NCBI GenBank assembly: GCA_910585765.1
Contig: CAJUES010000019.1
Coordinates: 1-58,595, forward strand
DNA length: 58,595 bases
Origin: an uncultured Lachnospiraceae bacterium
GTDB lineage: Bacteria > Bacillota > Clostridia > Lachnospirales > Lachnospiraceae
Direction: 5' to 3'
In this document: one piece after another, positions 7,567-16,297 of the stretch
Numbering within the stretch: position 1 is the first letter of the stretch
Layout: the number at the start of each line of letters is the position of its first letter
The notes under the pieces: generated by a model
Told to the model about the DNA's origin: nothing
The model's database searches: none
Seen by the model: the letters and a program-made list of their open reading frames with translations, nothing else
Program-made: the position numbers and the translations under genes

Positions 7567-9183
7567 ATGATGCAGTTTGACGGAAAATCTGTTTATAAGG
7601 GAATTGCGCTGGGACCGGTTCTGGTGCTGAAAAATCATGACACACAGGTGCGCAGAAAGAAGACAGAAGATGCGGAGGCCGAGATCAAAAAAGTGGAGGC
7701 GGCAGGACAGGAGGCCAGGAAGCAGCTTCAGAAATTATATGATAAAGCACTGAGGGAAGTGGGGGAATCCAATGCCGCGATCTTCGAGGTACATCAGATG
7801 ATGCTGGAGGACGAGGATTACCTGGAATCCATACACAACATGATCAGGACGGAGATGGTCAACGCATCGTATGCGGTCGCCGTGACCGGGGATAATTTCG
7901 CGGAGATGTTTGCGGGCATGGACGATGATTACATGAAGGCAAGGGCTGCGGATGTCAGGGATATCTCCAACAGACTAATCCGCATACTGGAGGGGGAAGG
8001 GGATGCCGACCTGTCCTCGATGGCGCCTTCTGTGATCGTGGCGGATGATCTGAGCCCCAGCGAGACGGTACAGATGGATAAGGAGAAGATTCTGGGATTT
8101 GTCACCGTGCACGGTTCGACGAACTCACACACCGCGATACTGGCGCGCATGATGAACATTCCTGCCCTGATCGGCGTGCCGCTGGATCTGGAAGAGATTC
8201 ATACAGGAATGACTGCGGCGGTGGATGGCTTTGCGGGGACAGTGACTTTTGAGCCGGACGGGGAGCTCTGTGCACAGATTCGGAGCCGGATGGACGAGGA
8301 GCTGGAAAAGCGGCGTCTGCTGGAAGGTCTGAAAGGCAAGGAGAACGTGACATCGGATGGGCGGCATATCGAGCTGTACGCCAATATCGGAAACGTCGGT
8401 GATGTCGGATATGCGTTGGAGAATGACGCCGGAGGAATCGGGCTTTTCCGGAGCGAATTCCTGTATCTGGGCAGGGAGGATTTCCCAACAGAGGAGGAGC
8501 AGTTCCAGGCGTACAGGCAGGTTGCACAGACAATGGCAGGAAAAAAAGTGATCATCCGCACGCTGGATATCGGTGCAGATAAACAGGTTGATTATTTTCA
8601 GCTGGGAAAAGAGGAGAATCCCGCCATGGGCTACCGTGCCATCCGGATCTGCCTCAGTCAGCCGGATATATTCAAGACGCAGCTGCGCGCGCTGCTGCGC
8701 GCGACGATGTATGGCAATATCGCTGTTATGTATCCAATGATCACATCGGTGGAGGAAGTAAACAGGATCTTTGCGATCGTAAAGGAAGTGCAGGAGGAAC
8801 TGGACGAGATAGGTATCCCATACAGACAGCCAGATCAGGGAATTATGATCGAGACGCCGGCGGCGGTCATGATCAGTGACGAGCTGGCACAGCTGGTGGA
8901 CTTTTTCAGCATCGGAACCAATGATCTCACCCAGTACACGCTTGCCATTGACAGGCAGAACGCGCGGCTGGACGAATTCTATGATCCGCACCACAAGGCA
9001 ATCCTGCGGATGATCAAAATGGTGGCGGACAACGCGCATAAGTATGGTAAGTGGGCGGGTATCTGTGGGGAGCTTGGGGCAGACCTGGAGCTTACCGGGG
9101 AGTTTGTGCGCATGGGGATTGATGAACTCTCCGTTGCGCCGTCCATGATTCTCAGGGTCAGAAAGGCAGTCCGGGAGTTGTGA
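7567..9183 (+). CDS. ptsI: PEP-protein phosphotransferase, enzyme I of the PTS
   Basis: At 538 residues it is slightly shorter than typical enzyme I (about 570) but has all domains. It starts with the HPr-binding N-terminal region, followed by the phosphohistidine loop GSTNSHTAILAR with His188. The C-terminal PEP-binding barrel contains GIGLFRSEFLYLGR, FFSIGTNDLTQYTLAIDR and the cysteine motif GICGELGAD. It passes phosphate from PEP to HPr. AACAGGAGGACGAGGGG precedes a double ATG at 7567, so either Met may start the protein. It is the last gene of the PTS operon, and its stop lies 20 bp from the convergent stop of the 29-kb operon. A dedicated enzyme I/HPr pair suggests an insulated phosphorelay, though a second general pair elsewhere cannot be excluded. 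Confidence 0.92.
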   Translation: MMQFDGKSVYKGIALGPVLVLKNHDTQVRRKKTEDAEAEIKKVEAAGQEARKQLQKLYDKALREVGESNAAIFEVHQMMLEDEDYLESIHNMIRTEMVNASYAVAVTGDNFAEMFAGMDDDYMKARAADVRDISNRLIRILEGEGDADLSSMAPSVIVADDLSPSETVQMDKEKILGFVTVHGSTNSHTAILARMMNIPALIGVPLDLEEIHTGMTAAVDGFAGTVTFEPDGELCAQIRSRMDEELEKRRLLEGLKGKENVTSDGRHIELYANIGNVGDVGYALENDAGGIGLFRSEFLYLGREDFPTEEEQFQAYRQVAQTMAGKKVIIRTLDIGADKQVDYFQLGKEENPAMGYRAIRICLSQPDIFKTQLRALLRATMYGNIAVMYPMITSVEEVNRIFAIVKEVQEELDEIGIPYRQPDQGIMIETPAAVMISDELAQLVDFFSIGTNDLTQYTLAIDRQNARLDEFYDPHHKAILRMIKMVADNAHKYGKWAGICGELGADLELTGEFVRMGIDELSVAPSMILRVRKAVREL

Positions 9184-9203
9184 CAGAGAACAGGGCATCC
9201 AGA

Positions 9204-10682
9204 TCAGACTTCGATCCGCTCTTCCCTGCCGTCTGCCACAGATACGATATACGTCCTGCGGACGCCAAGATCCACATGCAGGGTGCAGGAATCCTCACCC
9301 TGCGTCCACCGCATGCATATCCGGTCTTTGGGGCATGCAACGGTCTCAAAGGTGCCGTCAAACGCGGGATGGCGGTTGCGGAATCTCGCCAGTGCCATCA
9401 GTCTCTGGACCACCGATGTCCCCACCGCGTCATCGACCTCCTCCAGCGTGTAGTTGTGGCGGTTCATCTCTCTGTTGTCACCAGTCAGATCCGCTCTCCT
9501 TGTGTCGTTTTTGCCTGCCAGCATACCGACGTAGTAAACCTGGGGAATGCCCGGCACAAAGAACTGGATCGCCCTCGCCGCCAGGTATGCGTCATCATCG
9601 CAGCCCAGCGCTTCATAGTAGGTGCAGACGATCTGATGTACGTCAAAGCCGTTCCTGCCCTTGTGATTTTCTGACAGGACGCGGGTTACGCGCGCGCCCC
9701 TTTCCAGGCATTTATTTACCACCACCAGCGCATCCGCCTCGTCGATCATGCCGTCCAGGTCAGGCTTGACCGGAATACCGTCATGGCAGTCCAGCGTGAC
9801 AAACTGGTTTTCGGGGCGATCCTCCAGATACTTGTAGAGATTGTCGTGCCGCCTGAACAGCAGGGTGTCCAGCACCATGTACGGCATGATAAAATCATAG
9901 ATCCATACGCCCCGTCTCGCCAGGCGGTACTGGATCGCGATGTCGGCATGCACCTCCGGCAGAATGTCGATCTGCAGGGCATCGGTGATCTGCTTCACTT
10001 CGCTGATGTAGTCATACATCTCAGGCTCCAGGCAAAAACAGCTGGTCCCGGGCTTTTTCAGCACATAGCCGACGGCATCGAGACGCACCATCCTGACACC
10101 GTTTTCGGCAAACAGGGTCAGGATCTCCCGAAACATCTTTTGTACTGCGGGCGACTGTACGTCCAGGTCGATCTGCTCGGAGGGATCGGATGCCCCGAAA
10201 GTAGTCCACACCCGCTCCCTCTCCCCGGTCTCCTCGATCGTAAACTCGGAATAGGGAACAGGGCGGCGCAGCGCCACCTTGTCCAGATCTGCCTTCACAG
10301 GTTCGCCGCCCTGCCAGACCTTATCGAGTGTCAGAAAAAAGTCCGCATACCGGGACTTTCTGCCCTTTTTGAGAAAATCCTGAAAGTACTCGGAGCGCTG
10401 GGAAATATGATTGATCATCAGATCCACCGCGATGCCGAAATGCTCGCCGATCGCCTTCATATCGTCCCAGGTTCCGAAGGAAGGTTCTATCTCAAAATAA
10501 GTCGTGGGCGCAAACCCCCTGTCCCCGGAGGAGGGGAAAGGCGGCAGAATGTGCACGCCCCCCTCAAAGATATCCATAAAATGCCTGGTCAGAACTGTAT
10601 TCAGCGCTTTCAGGTCGCCGCCCAGGGCGTCCGCATACGTGATCAGCTGTACTTTATTTTTTAATGCATTTTCATTCGCCAT
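9204..10682 (-). CDS. GH13 subfamily 18 phosphorylase (sucrose or sucrose 6F-phosphate type)
   Basis: The 492-residue enzyme is collinear with sucrose phosphorylases. The nucleophile is Asp202 in VRLDAVGYVLKK, the acid/base Glu243 in LPEVH and the transition-state Asp301 in LDCHDGI; the C-terminal half has GIPQVYYVGMLAGKND. These enzymes split a glucoside with phosphate to give glucose 1-phosphate without spending ATP. The family also holds sucrose 6F-phosphate, glucosylglycerol and glucosylglycerate phosphorylases; the RLDAV and LAGKND blocks favour the sucrose-type branch. There is no signal peptide. Its start overlaps the end of the GH3 gene by 11 bp, and it is the last gene of the long operon. 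The PTS next door makes a phosphorylated sucrose substrate worth testing. Confidence 0.88.
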   Translation of the reverse strand: MANENALKNKVQLITYADALGGDLKALNTVLTRHFMDIFEGGVHILPPFPSSGDRGFAPTTYFEIEPSFGTWDDMKAIGEHFGIAVDLMINHISQRSEYFQDFLKKGRKSRYADFFLTLDKVWQGGEPVKADLDKVALRRPVPYSEFTIEETGERERVWTTFGASDPSEQIDLDVQSPAVQKMFREILTLFAENGVRMVRLDAVGYVLKKPGTSCFCLEPEMYDYISEVKQITDALQIDILPEVHADIAIQYRLARRGVWIYDFIMPYMVLDTLLFRRHDNLYKYLEDRPENQFVTLDCHDGIPVKPDLDGMIDEADALVVVNKCLERGARVTRVLSENHKGRNGFDVHQIVCTYYEALGCDDDAYLAARAIQFFVPGIPQVYYVGMLAGKNDTRRADLTGDNREMNRHNYTLEEVDDAVGTSVVQRLMALARFRNRHPAFDGTFETVACPKDRICMRWTQGEDSCTLHVDLGVRRTYIVSVADGREERIEV

Positions 10683-12822
10683 CGCGCTCCTCCTCTCCTG
10701 TCATCGTGACGCGCACGGATGCCGCCCTGGATCCCGAGAGCTCCTCGCTGTAGGGTTCCGGCTGGCAGCCGCCCGCAAAAACGGTAAACGCCCCGGGTTC
10801 AAAGACGCGTTCCCCCTCCTCGTTCACGACCGCAAACTGCCTGCTGTCCACGGTGAAAGCCACCGTCTTTTCCTCGCCGGGCAAAAGGGTGATGCGCTGC
10901 ATGCCGCAGAGCTTGTGGATCGGAACGCGGACGGACGCCTCCTCATCCCGCAGATAGCACTCTGCGATCTCGTCAGACGCCACCCCGCCTGTATTTTTGA
11001 CCTTCACCGTCACCGTCACATCCTCTCCCGGTGCAAACGTCTCCTGATCGGTCTGCATCCCGCTGTACGCGAAGGTGGTGTAGCTCAAGCCGAAACCGAA
11101 AGGATACAGCGGTCTCTCCTTAAAAAACTTGTAGGTTCTGTTGTCCATGCTGTAATCCTGAAAATCCGGCAGCGTATTGTCGTTTCGGTAGAAGGTGACA
11201 GGCAGTCTGCCTGAAGGCGAGTACTCGCCGAAGATCAGGTCGCTGACAGCCTTGCCGCCCAGAGCGCCGGGATACCACGCCTGTATGATCGCGTCGGCGC
11301 GGTTCCCCTCCCCGAAGTCCACCGCACCGCCGCTCATGTTCACCAGCACTACCGGGGTGCCGCGCGCCGTCACCGTGGCGATCAGATCCTGCTGGCACTT
11401 GGGCAGCAGCAGGTCGCTGCGATCACCTGTAAATCCCTCTTTGCCGGTGATCTCCTCCCCCTCGATGGTCTCGTCGAGCCCCACCACCAGGATCACCACA
11501 TCCGCCAGATCCGTCTGTGCCTTTACCTCCGCCAGGCAATCTCCCGCAAAGCCGGGATCCTCGAGCTTGTACTCATAGAGGTGGCTGCCTCTGGAATAAT
11601 TCAGGCGCACGCCATCCGGCAGTGCCCTGCGGATGGACTCGAGCACGGTGTGATACTGGTTCGCAGTGCCGTGATAATTTCCGTTCAGCGGAACGATGGA
11701 GTTCGCGTTGGGACCGATCACCGCAACATTGCGGAGTCTGTATTTCCGCAGCGGCAGCACGCCGTTATTTTTTAACAGTACCAGCGTTTTTCTGGCTGCC
11801 TCCTCATTCAGGGCGCGGCTCTCCTCCGTGTCAATGGCATTGTAATCAATGTCGTCAAAGGGCGTCTTTTCATCGAACATGCCCAGCTTGAATCTGGTCT
11901 CCATCAGCCGCTCACAGGAGGTGCGGATCTCCTCCTCCGTGATCTTGCCCTCCTGGTACGCCGCCATCAGATAGACGTAGGTGTTGCCGCAGTTCAGGTC
12001 GCAGCCGTTTTTCAGCGCCAGCGCGACCGATTCCGTGGGCGTGCTCGTCACCATGTGGTGCAGATGAAAGTCTGCGATCGCCCAGCAGTCGGATGTAAAG
12101 TAACCGTCAAACTTCCATCTGCCGCGCAGGATATCCACCATCAGCGTCCTGCTGCCGCAGCAGGGCTCCCCGTTCGTGCGGTTGTAGGCTCCCATAAATC
12201 CTTCCACGCCCGCATCGACCAGATCCTGAAACGCGGGCAGATAGGTCTCCTCCAGATCCTGCAGGCTGGTCACTGCATCGAACTCATGACGCAGATCCTC
12301 CGGACCGGAGTGCACGGCAAAATGCTTCGCGCAGGCAGCCGCCTTCATGTATCTGGGATCGTCGCCCTGCAGGTTCCTGACAAAGGCGGCGCCGAGCTTT
12401 CCCGACAGATACGGATCCTCCCCGTAGGTCTCCTGCCCTCTTCCCCATCTGGGGTCCCGAAAGATATTCACGTTGGGCGACCAGAACGTCAGCCCTTTGT
12501 AAATGCCGTAATCCTTGTATTTCTGAAAGGTATTGTACTTGGCACGCCCCTCCGTTGCAGCCACCGCTGCCATCCTTCCCACCAGTTCGGGATCAAAGGA
12601 AGCCGCCATACCGATCGCCTGGGGGAAGACCGTGGACATCCCACTCCTCGCCGCCCCGTGCAGCGCCTCGTTCCACCAGTTGTAGGCTTTGATGCCCAGG
12701 CGGTCTATTTTTTTTGCCTCATAGATCATCTGCGTGGTGCACTCGTCCACCGTCATCTGTGCGACCAGGTCTTTTGCGCGCTCCCGGAAGCTCAATGTTT
12801 CATCTTGATATCTTGGTTTCAT
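10672..12822 (-). CDS. GH3 glycoside hydrolase with C-terminal FnIII-like domain
   Basis: The 716-residue protein has the GH3 barrel with PNVNIFRDPRWGRGQETYGE, the KHF motif and the nucleophile Asp245 in YFTSDCWAI. The alpha/beta sandwich domain follows (VVILVVGLDETIEGEE; WYPGALGGKAVSDLIFGEYS), then a fibronectin-like tail from about residue 600. This architecture is that of beta-glucosidases and the plant-type beta-xylosidase branch. It lacks a signal peptide and so acts on imported sugar in the cytosol. The ATG at 12822 is preceded by GAGAGGAAGAG. It follows the aldolase gene after 43 bp and overlaps the phosphorylase gene, which suggests coupled expression. The linkage cut cannot be decided here. 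Confidence 0.9.
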   Translation of the reverse strand: MKPRYQDETLSFRERAKDLVAQMTVDECTTQMIYEAKKIDRLGIKAYNWWNEALHGAARSGMSTVFPQAIGMAASFDPELVGRMAAVAATEGRAKYNTFQKYKDYGIYKGLTFWSPNVNIFRDPRWGRGQETYGEDPYLSGKLGAAFVRNLQGDDPRYMKAAACAKHFAVHSGPEDLRHEFDAVTSLQDLEETYLPAFQDLVDAGVEGFMGAYNRTNGEPCCGSRTLMVDILRGRWKFDGYFTSDCWAIADFHLHHMVTSTPTESVALALKNGCDLNCGNTYVYLMAAYQEGKITEEEIRTSCERLMETRFKLGMFDEKTPFDDIDYNAIDTEESRALNEEAARKTLVLLKNNGVLPLRKYRLRNVAVIGPNANSIVPLNGNYHGTANQYHTVLESIRRALPDGVRLNYSRGSHLYEYKLEDPGFAGDCLAEVKAQTDLADVVILVVGLDETIEGEEITGKEGFTGDRSDLLLPKCQQDLIATVTARGTPVVLVNMSGGAVDFGEGNRADAIIQAWYPGALGGKAVSDLIFGEYSPSGRLPVTFYRNDNTLPDFQDYSMDNRTYKFFKERPLYPFGFGLSYTTFAYSGMQTDQETFAPGEDVTVTVKVKNTGGVASDEIAECYLRDEEASVRVPIHKLCGMQRITLLPGEEKTVAFTVDSRQFAVVNEEGERVFEPGAFTVFAGGCQPEPYSEELSGSRAASVRVTMTGEEERDGE

Positions 12823-12865
12823 AACTGACTCTTCCTCTCTGTTATCAATAGTATGCCGCTGTCTG

Positions 12866-13474
12866 CTACGGCTGGATCGCCGGCATGCGCTTTGGCTCTC
12901 CTAGCAGCCTGGCATAGATGATCGTCCTGGCTGCGTTTTCCGCGGCGTCCATCCTGGCAAAGGCGTCCGCCAGATCGCTGCCGCAGGTGATGACACCGTG
13001 ATTCTGCAGCAGGATCACGTCGCTCTTAGCGCATTTCTCCACCTCCGCGATCAACTCCCTGCTGCCCGCAGGCGCGTAGCCTGCCACTGCGGTTTTCCCC
13101 AGCAGGGCGGGCACCTCGAGCAGGATATCCTGGGGCAGCTCCTCTCCGCAGACCGCAAAGGCGGTGGCTGCCGCCGGGTGGGTGTGCACGATGGCGCCGA
13201 TCTCCGGTCTCAGCTCATACAGTCTGCTGTGCATCCCCGCCTCCCGCGTAGAGCGCAGTTCCCCCTCCACGACAGTGCCGTCAAACCGCTGGCGCAGGAT
13301 CATCTCCGGCTCCAAAAACGCCTTGCAGACACCGGAGGGCGTCACCAGCATCTCATCCGCTGCGATCCTGACGCTGATATTTCCGTCCTTGCCGCTGACC
13401 AGCCCCTTTGCAAAAAGCATGGCGCTGATCCGGCAGATCTCCTCTCTCCCTTTCTGTATCTGTCTCACATCCAT
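12866..13474 (-). CDS. Class II aldolase/adducin-family protein (fuculose-phosphate aldolase type)
   Basis: The 202-residue protein has the zinc-dependent class II aldolase fold: GLVSGKDGNISVR near the start, the metal site IVHTHPAAATAF and the later ligand in LLQNHGV. Members cleave fuculose or rhamnulose 1-phosphate, or decarboxylate 3-oxo-tetronate 4-phosphate (OtnC type) to dihydroxyacetone phosphate. A DUF1537 kinase lies two genes upstream, the usual partner of OtnC-type enzymes, which favours an acid-sugar role. Start and preceding stop share one base (TGATG), so translation is coupled to the SIS gene. The exact substrate is not visible. Confidence 0.85.
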   Translation of the reverse strand: MDVRQIQKGREEICRISAMLFAKGLVSGKDGNISVRIAADEMLVTPSGVCKAFLEPEMILRQRFDGTVVEGELRSTREAGMHSRLYELRPEIGAIVHTHPAAATAFAVCGEELPQDILLEVPALLGKTAVAGYAPAGSRELIAEVEKCAKSDVILLQNHGVITCGSDLADAFARMDAAENAARTIIYARLLGEPKRMPAIQP

Positions 13475-14112
13475 CAGTCTGTCCCTGTCCTTTCCGCTTC
13501 ACACTCCGGGAAGAAATACTCCTCGAGCATCGCGCACAGGGTGTGATATACCGGGAGATGATATTCCTGTATATCCGCCGTCACCCAGGCGGGCACTGTG
13601 ATGCACACGTCACAGATCTCCCTCAATCTGCCGCCGTCCCTGCCTGTCAGGCCGATCACCGCCAGGTTTCTCGCCTTCGCCACTGTCACCGCATGCAGCA
13701 CATTGGCAGAATTGCCGGAGGTGCTCAGGGCGATCAGCACATCGCCCGCCTTCCCGTAACCGTACACCTGCTGTGCAAAAGTCATATCCGCCTTCACATC
13801 GTTCAGGAATGCCGTGCTCAACGCCGGATGGCCTGTCAGCGCAATGGCAGGGAGCGCCCCCTGCAGAAATGTGCCGATCTCGCCGATCGCCTCCTTCTCC
13901 GCGTCCGGAAGGGGGCGCTGTCTGTAAAATCCCTTCATCAGCTCGCCCACGATATGTTCGGAATCCGATGCGCTGCCCCCGTTTCCGCAGACCAGCAGCT
14001 TGCCGCCGTTCTCGTAGGAGGTTCTGAGTATCTCAAACGCCTCGCCCACTTGCCCCCTCACGCTCTCCAGCGCCGGATATCTGTCCGTCATTCTCTTCAT
14101 ATAATCTGTCAT
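13474..14112 (-). CDS. SIS-domain phosphosugar isomerase, GmhA/DiaA-like
   Basis: The protein of 212 residues is one SIS domain. It shows the phosphate-binding LLVCGNGGSASDSEHIVGEL, the second loop LIALSTSGNSANV and the C-terminal helix YHTLCAMLEEYFF, the pattern of sedoheptulose 7-phosphate isomerase (GmhA) and DiaA. I prefer the ATG at 14112, which has GGAGG five bases upstream, over the in-frame ATG at 14124. It lies between an acid-sugar kinase and a class II aldolase. In this operon an isomerase acting on an unusual ketose phosphate is more plausible than cell-envelope heptose synthesis, since no other heptose genes are present. Confidence 0.85.
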   Translation of the reverse strand: MTDYMKRMTDRYPALESVRGQVGEAFEILRTSYENGGKLLVCGNGGSASDSEHIVGELMKGFYRQRPLPDAEKEAIGEIGTFLQGALPAIALTGHPALSTAFLNDVKADMTFAQQVYGYGKAGDVLIALSTSGNSANVLHAVTVAKARNLAVIGLTGRDGGRLREICDVCITVPAWVTADIQEYHLPVYHTLCAMLEEYFFPECEAERTGTD

Positions 14113-14113
14113 C

Positions 14114-15409
14114 TTATCCTCCATTCACTGTGCTGACCGCCGCTTTTTCCAAAAACGCCTCACTGCCAAAGCTCCCGGACTTCAATACCAGGTTCAGCGT
14201 GCCGAGACGGCATTCTCCCCTCATAAACGGCACGCCGGGCTCGATCTCCCTGCCGATCTCCATGCGGTAGATCCCAAGCTGTCTGGTCACTGCCGCGGAG
14301 GTATCGCCTCCTGCCACCACCAGGTTCCTGCAGCCTGTCTGTCTCAGGATCTCCTCCGCGGCATAACTCAGGCTGCCGGAGATCAGCCTGCCCACATCCT
14401 GCCAGGAAAGTCCCAGCCGACTGCCCCGCGCCTTGGCTTCCGCCGCTTTTTTGGCATCCTGCTGGGAACAGATCATGGCATAGCCCGTCTCCGCCATAGC
14501 TGCCGAAGCCTTCCGGATCAGCTCCTGCTCTGCCTCCCGCTGGCGCTCCGGGTCAAATACGGCACAGGAATCAAGCTCAAAGACCTGCCAGCCAAGCGCG
14601 CGGATATGTGCGGTCTGCGCCTTGCTCTGATCGGTCAGGCTGCCCGCCACGAGCAGCGCCTGACCGGCAGCTGTCACCGCATCCGCTGCCTGCAGCCTGT
14701 GATACGCTCCCGGCAGAAATTCCCCGATGGCGGAGCTGCCGCAGATGTTTACCTCCTCCGCCACTGCCTCCGCCACCAGCGCCAGATCGTCCTGGCTGCG
14801 GATGTCAAACAGCACATAGGCGCAGCCCGCTCTTTTCAGCTCGTCCTTTCTCTCCCTGACATGCAGCACTCCCCGATCCAGATCCTTCCAGGTCACAAGA
14901 CCGACACTGCGGTCGGACTGCCTTGCCAGAATATCCGGCAGATAGGAAAGATCCATCGGGTGGATCGGATCGCTGCGAAACTGGGAATCCTCCAGTCTTT
15001 TACCGTATACATAGTGTACGCCGTCCACGGTGGTCCTCCCGTTTTTGGGAAAACCGAGGATGACCATGGAGGACGTCACGCCGAGCGCATCCTGCATGCT
15101 GTCAAATTCAGCGCCGATATTGCCCCTGAAAACAGAACAGGTTTTGTTGAAATACCGGTCACAGGACAGCTCCTTTAGCAGCTGCGCCGCCGCCGCCACC
15201 TTCGCCGCCGCCGTCCTGGGATCATCAAACCGGCTGTCCGTATCGATGATGACCACATCCAGCCCGCGGGCTTCTCTCTGCAGATCCTTGTCCCGGATCA
15301 GCTCCTGCGGAAAAACCGCACTCCGATAGCCGCCGTTCGCAAAACAGATGCCGATGTCGTTTGCACCTGTGATGTCGTCGGCAGCCACACCTACTCTTAT
15401 CCTGCTCAT
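14114..15409 (-). CDS. Four-carbon acid sugar kinase (DUF1537 family)
   Basis: The 431-residue protein has the family's N-terminal signature VGVAADDITGANDIG (Asp11, Asp12) and the C-terminal nucleotide-binding part with LVVAGGDTSAAV and VLKSGSFGSEAFLEKA. Characterised members phosphorylate D- or L-threonate, D-erythronate or 3-oxo-tetronates, feeding aldolase/decarboxylase partners. Its ATG overlaps the stop of the upstream aldolase (ATGA), and its own stop lies next to the SIS start. The presence of a class II aldolase two genes on supports a kinase-decarboxylase pair, but the dehydrogenase usual in such pathways is absent here. Substrate stereochemistry is unknown. Confidence 0.88.
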   Translation of the reverse strand: MSRIRVGVAADDITGANDIGICFANGGYRSAVFPQELIRDKDLQREARGLDVVIIDTDSRFDDPRTAAAKVAAAAQLLKELSCDRYFNKTCSVFRGNIGAEFDSMQDALGVTSSMVILGFPKNGRTTVDGVHYVYGKRLEDSQFRSDPIHPMDLSYLPDILARQSDRSVGLVTWKDLDRGVLHVRERKDELKRAGCAYVLFDIRSQDDLALVAEAVAEEVNICGSSAIGEFLPGAYHRLQAADAVTAAGQALLVAGSLTDQSKAQTAHIRALGWQVFELDSCAVFDPERQREAEQELIRKASAAMAETGYAMICSQQDAKKAAEAKARGSRLGLSWQDVGRLISGSLSYAAEEILRQTGCRNLVVAGGDTSAAVTRQLGIYRMEIGREIEPGVPFMRGECRLGTLNLVLKSGSFGSEAFLEKAAVSTVNGG

Positions 15410-16281
15410 ACTCTGTCTGCACTCCTGACGAAATCTGCGATCTTCTCCTCCACAACAGCCTGCACGGCATCCGCTGCCCTGTCAAGCGCCGCGCGATCCA
15501 TCTGCCAGATCTCCTTGTTGGTCTTTCGCCCGCAGCCCAGGGCTCCCAGGAAGACCTGCTCCAGGTCTGTGGCGATATTGATCTTGCTCACACCGCCGCC
15601 CGCGACGGTGATGGCTTTCCACACAGTCTCCCGCGGCAGACCGCTGCCGCCGTGCAGTACCAGCGGAATACCGATCTGCTCTCTGATCTGTGCTAGGCGC
15701 TCGAGGTCGATCATGGGATTTTTGACCGGGTACACGCCATGTGCCGTGCCGATGGAGACCGCCAGCGTATCTACCCCGGTCCTCTCCACAAACGCCTTCG
15801 CCTCCTGCGGATCGGTGTAGAGACTTTCATCATTGTCGGTCTCGATCTTGTCGGTGGCGCCGATCCTGCCCAGCTCCGCCTCCACCGCCACGCCCTTTGC
15901 ATGCGCGTATTCCACCACCTCTTTCGTGATCGCGGCATTCTCTTCAAAGCACTTCTGGGAAGCGTCGATCATCACGGACATAAACCCGGCATCGATGGCA
16001 TCTCTGATGACGGCAGGGTCTTTGGTGTGATCCAGGTGCAGCACTGCCTGCCCCTCATAGTTTTTGTGCACCTCATAAAAGCGCTCTGCAAACTCCTTTG
16101 CGGTGACGTCAAACCAGCCAAATTCGTTGGCTGAGATCTGCACGATCACAGGCGACCGCTGTGCCTGTGCCGCCCTCAGCACGGCGTCGATCAAGAAGGT
16201 ATTTCTCGCGGAGAAGGAGCCGACACCGTAGCCGCCCTCCTGCGCCCTGTGCAACATTTCCGTTATTGGTACTAACTGCAT
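15406..16281 (-). CDS. Class II fructose/tagatose-bisphosphate aldolase family protein
   Basis: The enzyme cleaves a ketose bisphosphate to two trioses. The metal and catalytic motif LHLDHTKD, a lysine-rich phosphate loop, VLHGGSGLPRE and INIATDL are all present, at the usual length of about 290. I chose the ATG at 16281 (MQLVPITEML), which has GGAGGA seven bases upstream; an in-frame GTG at 16296 would add five residues. The gene overlaps the DUF1537 kinase by 4 bp and follows the FGGY kinase closely. Together with a kinase on each side it probably ends a pathway at dihydroxyacetone phosphate. Family members act on fructose, tagatose or other bisphosphates, and the substrate is open. Confidence 0.88.
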   Translation of the reverse strand: MQLVPITEMLHRAQEGGYGVGSFSARNTFLIDAVLRAAQAQRSPVIVQISANEFGWFDVTAKEFAERFYEVHKNYEGQAVLHLDHTKDPAVIRDAIDAGFMSVMIDASQKCFEENAAITKEVVEYAHAKGVAVEAELGRIGATDKIETDNDESLYTDPQEAKAFVERTGVDTLAVSIGTAHGVYPVKNPMIDLERLAQIREQIGIPLVLHGGSGLPRETVWKAITVAGGGVSKINIATDLEQVFLGALGCGRKTNKEIWQMDRAALDRAADAVQAVVEEKIADFVRSADRV

Positions 16282-16297
16282 GATCCTGTCCTCCACT

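Noticed and set aside
10504..11214. Plus-strand open frames opposite the phosphorylase and GH3 genes
   Set aside because: They are shadows of G/C-rich minus-strand genes, without ribosome sites or known motifs.
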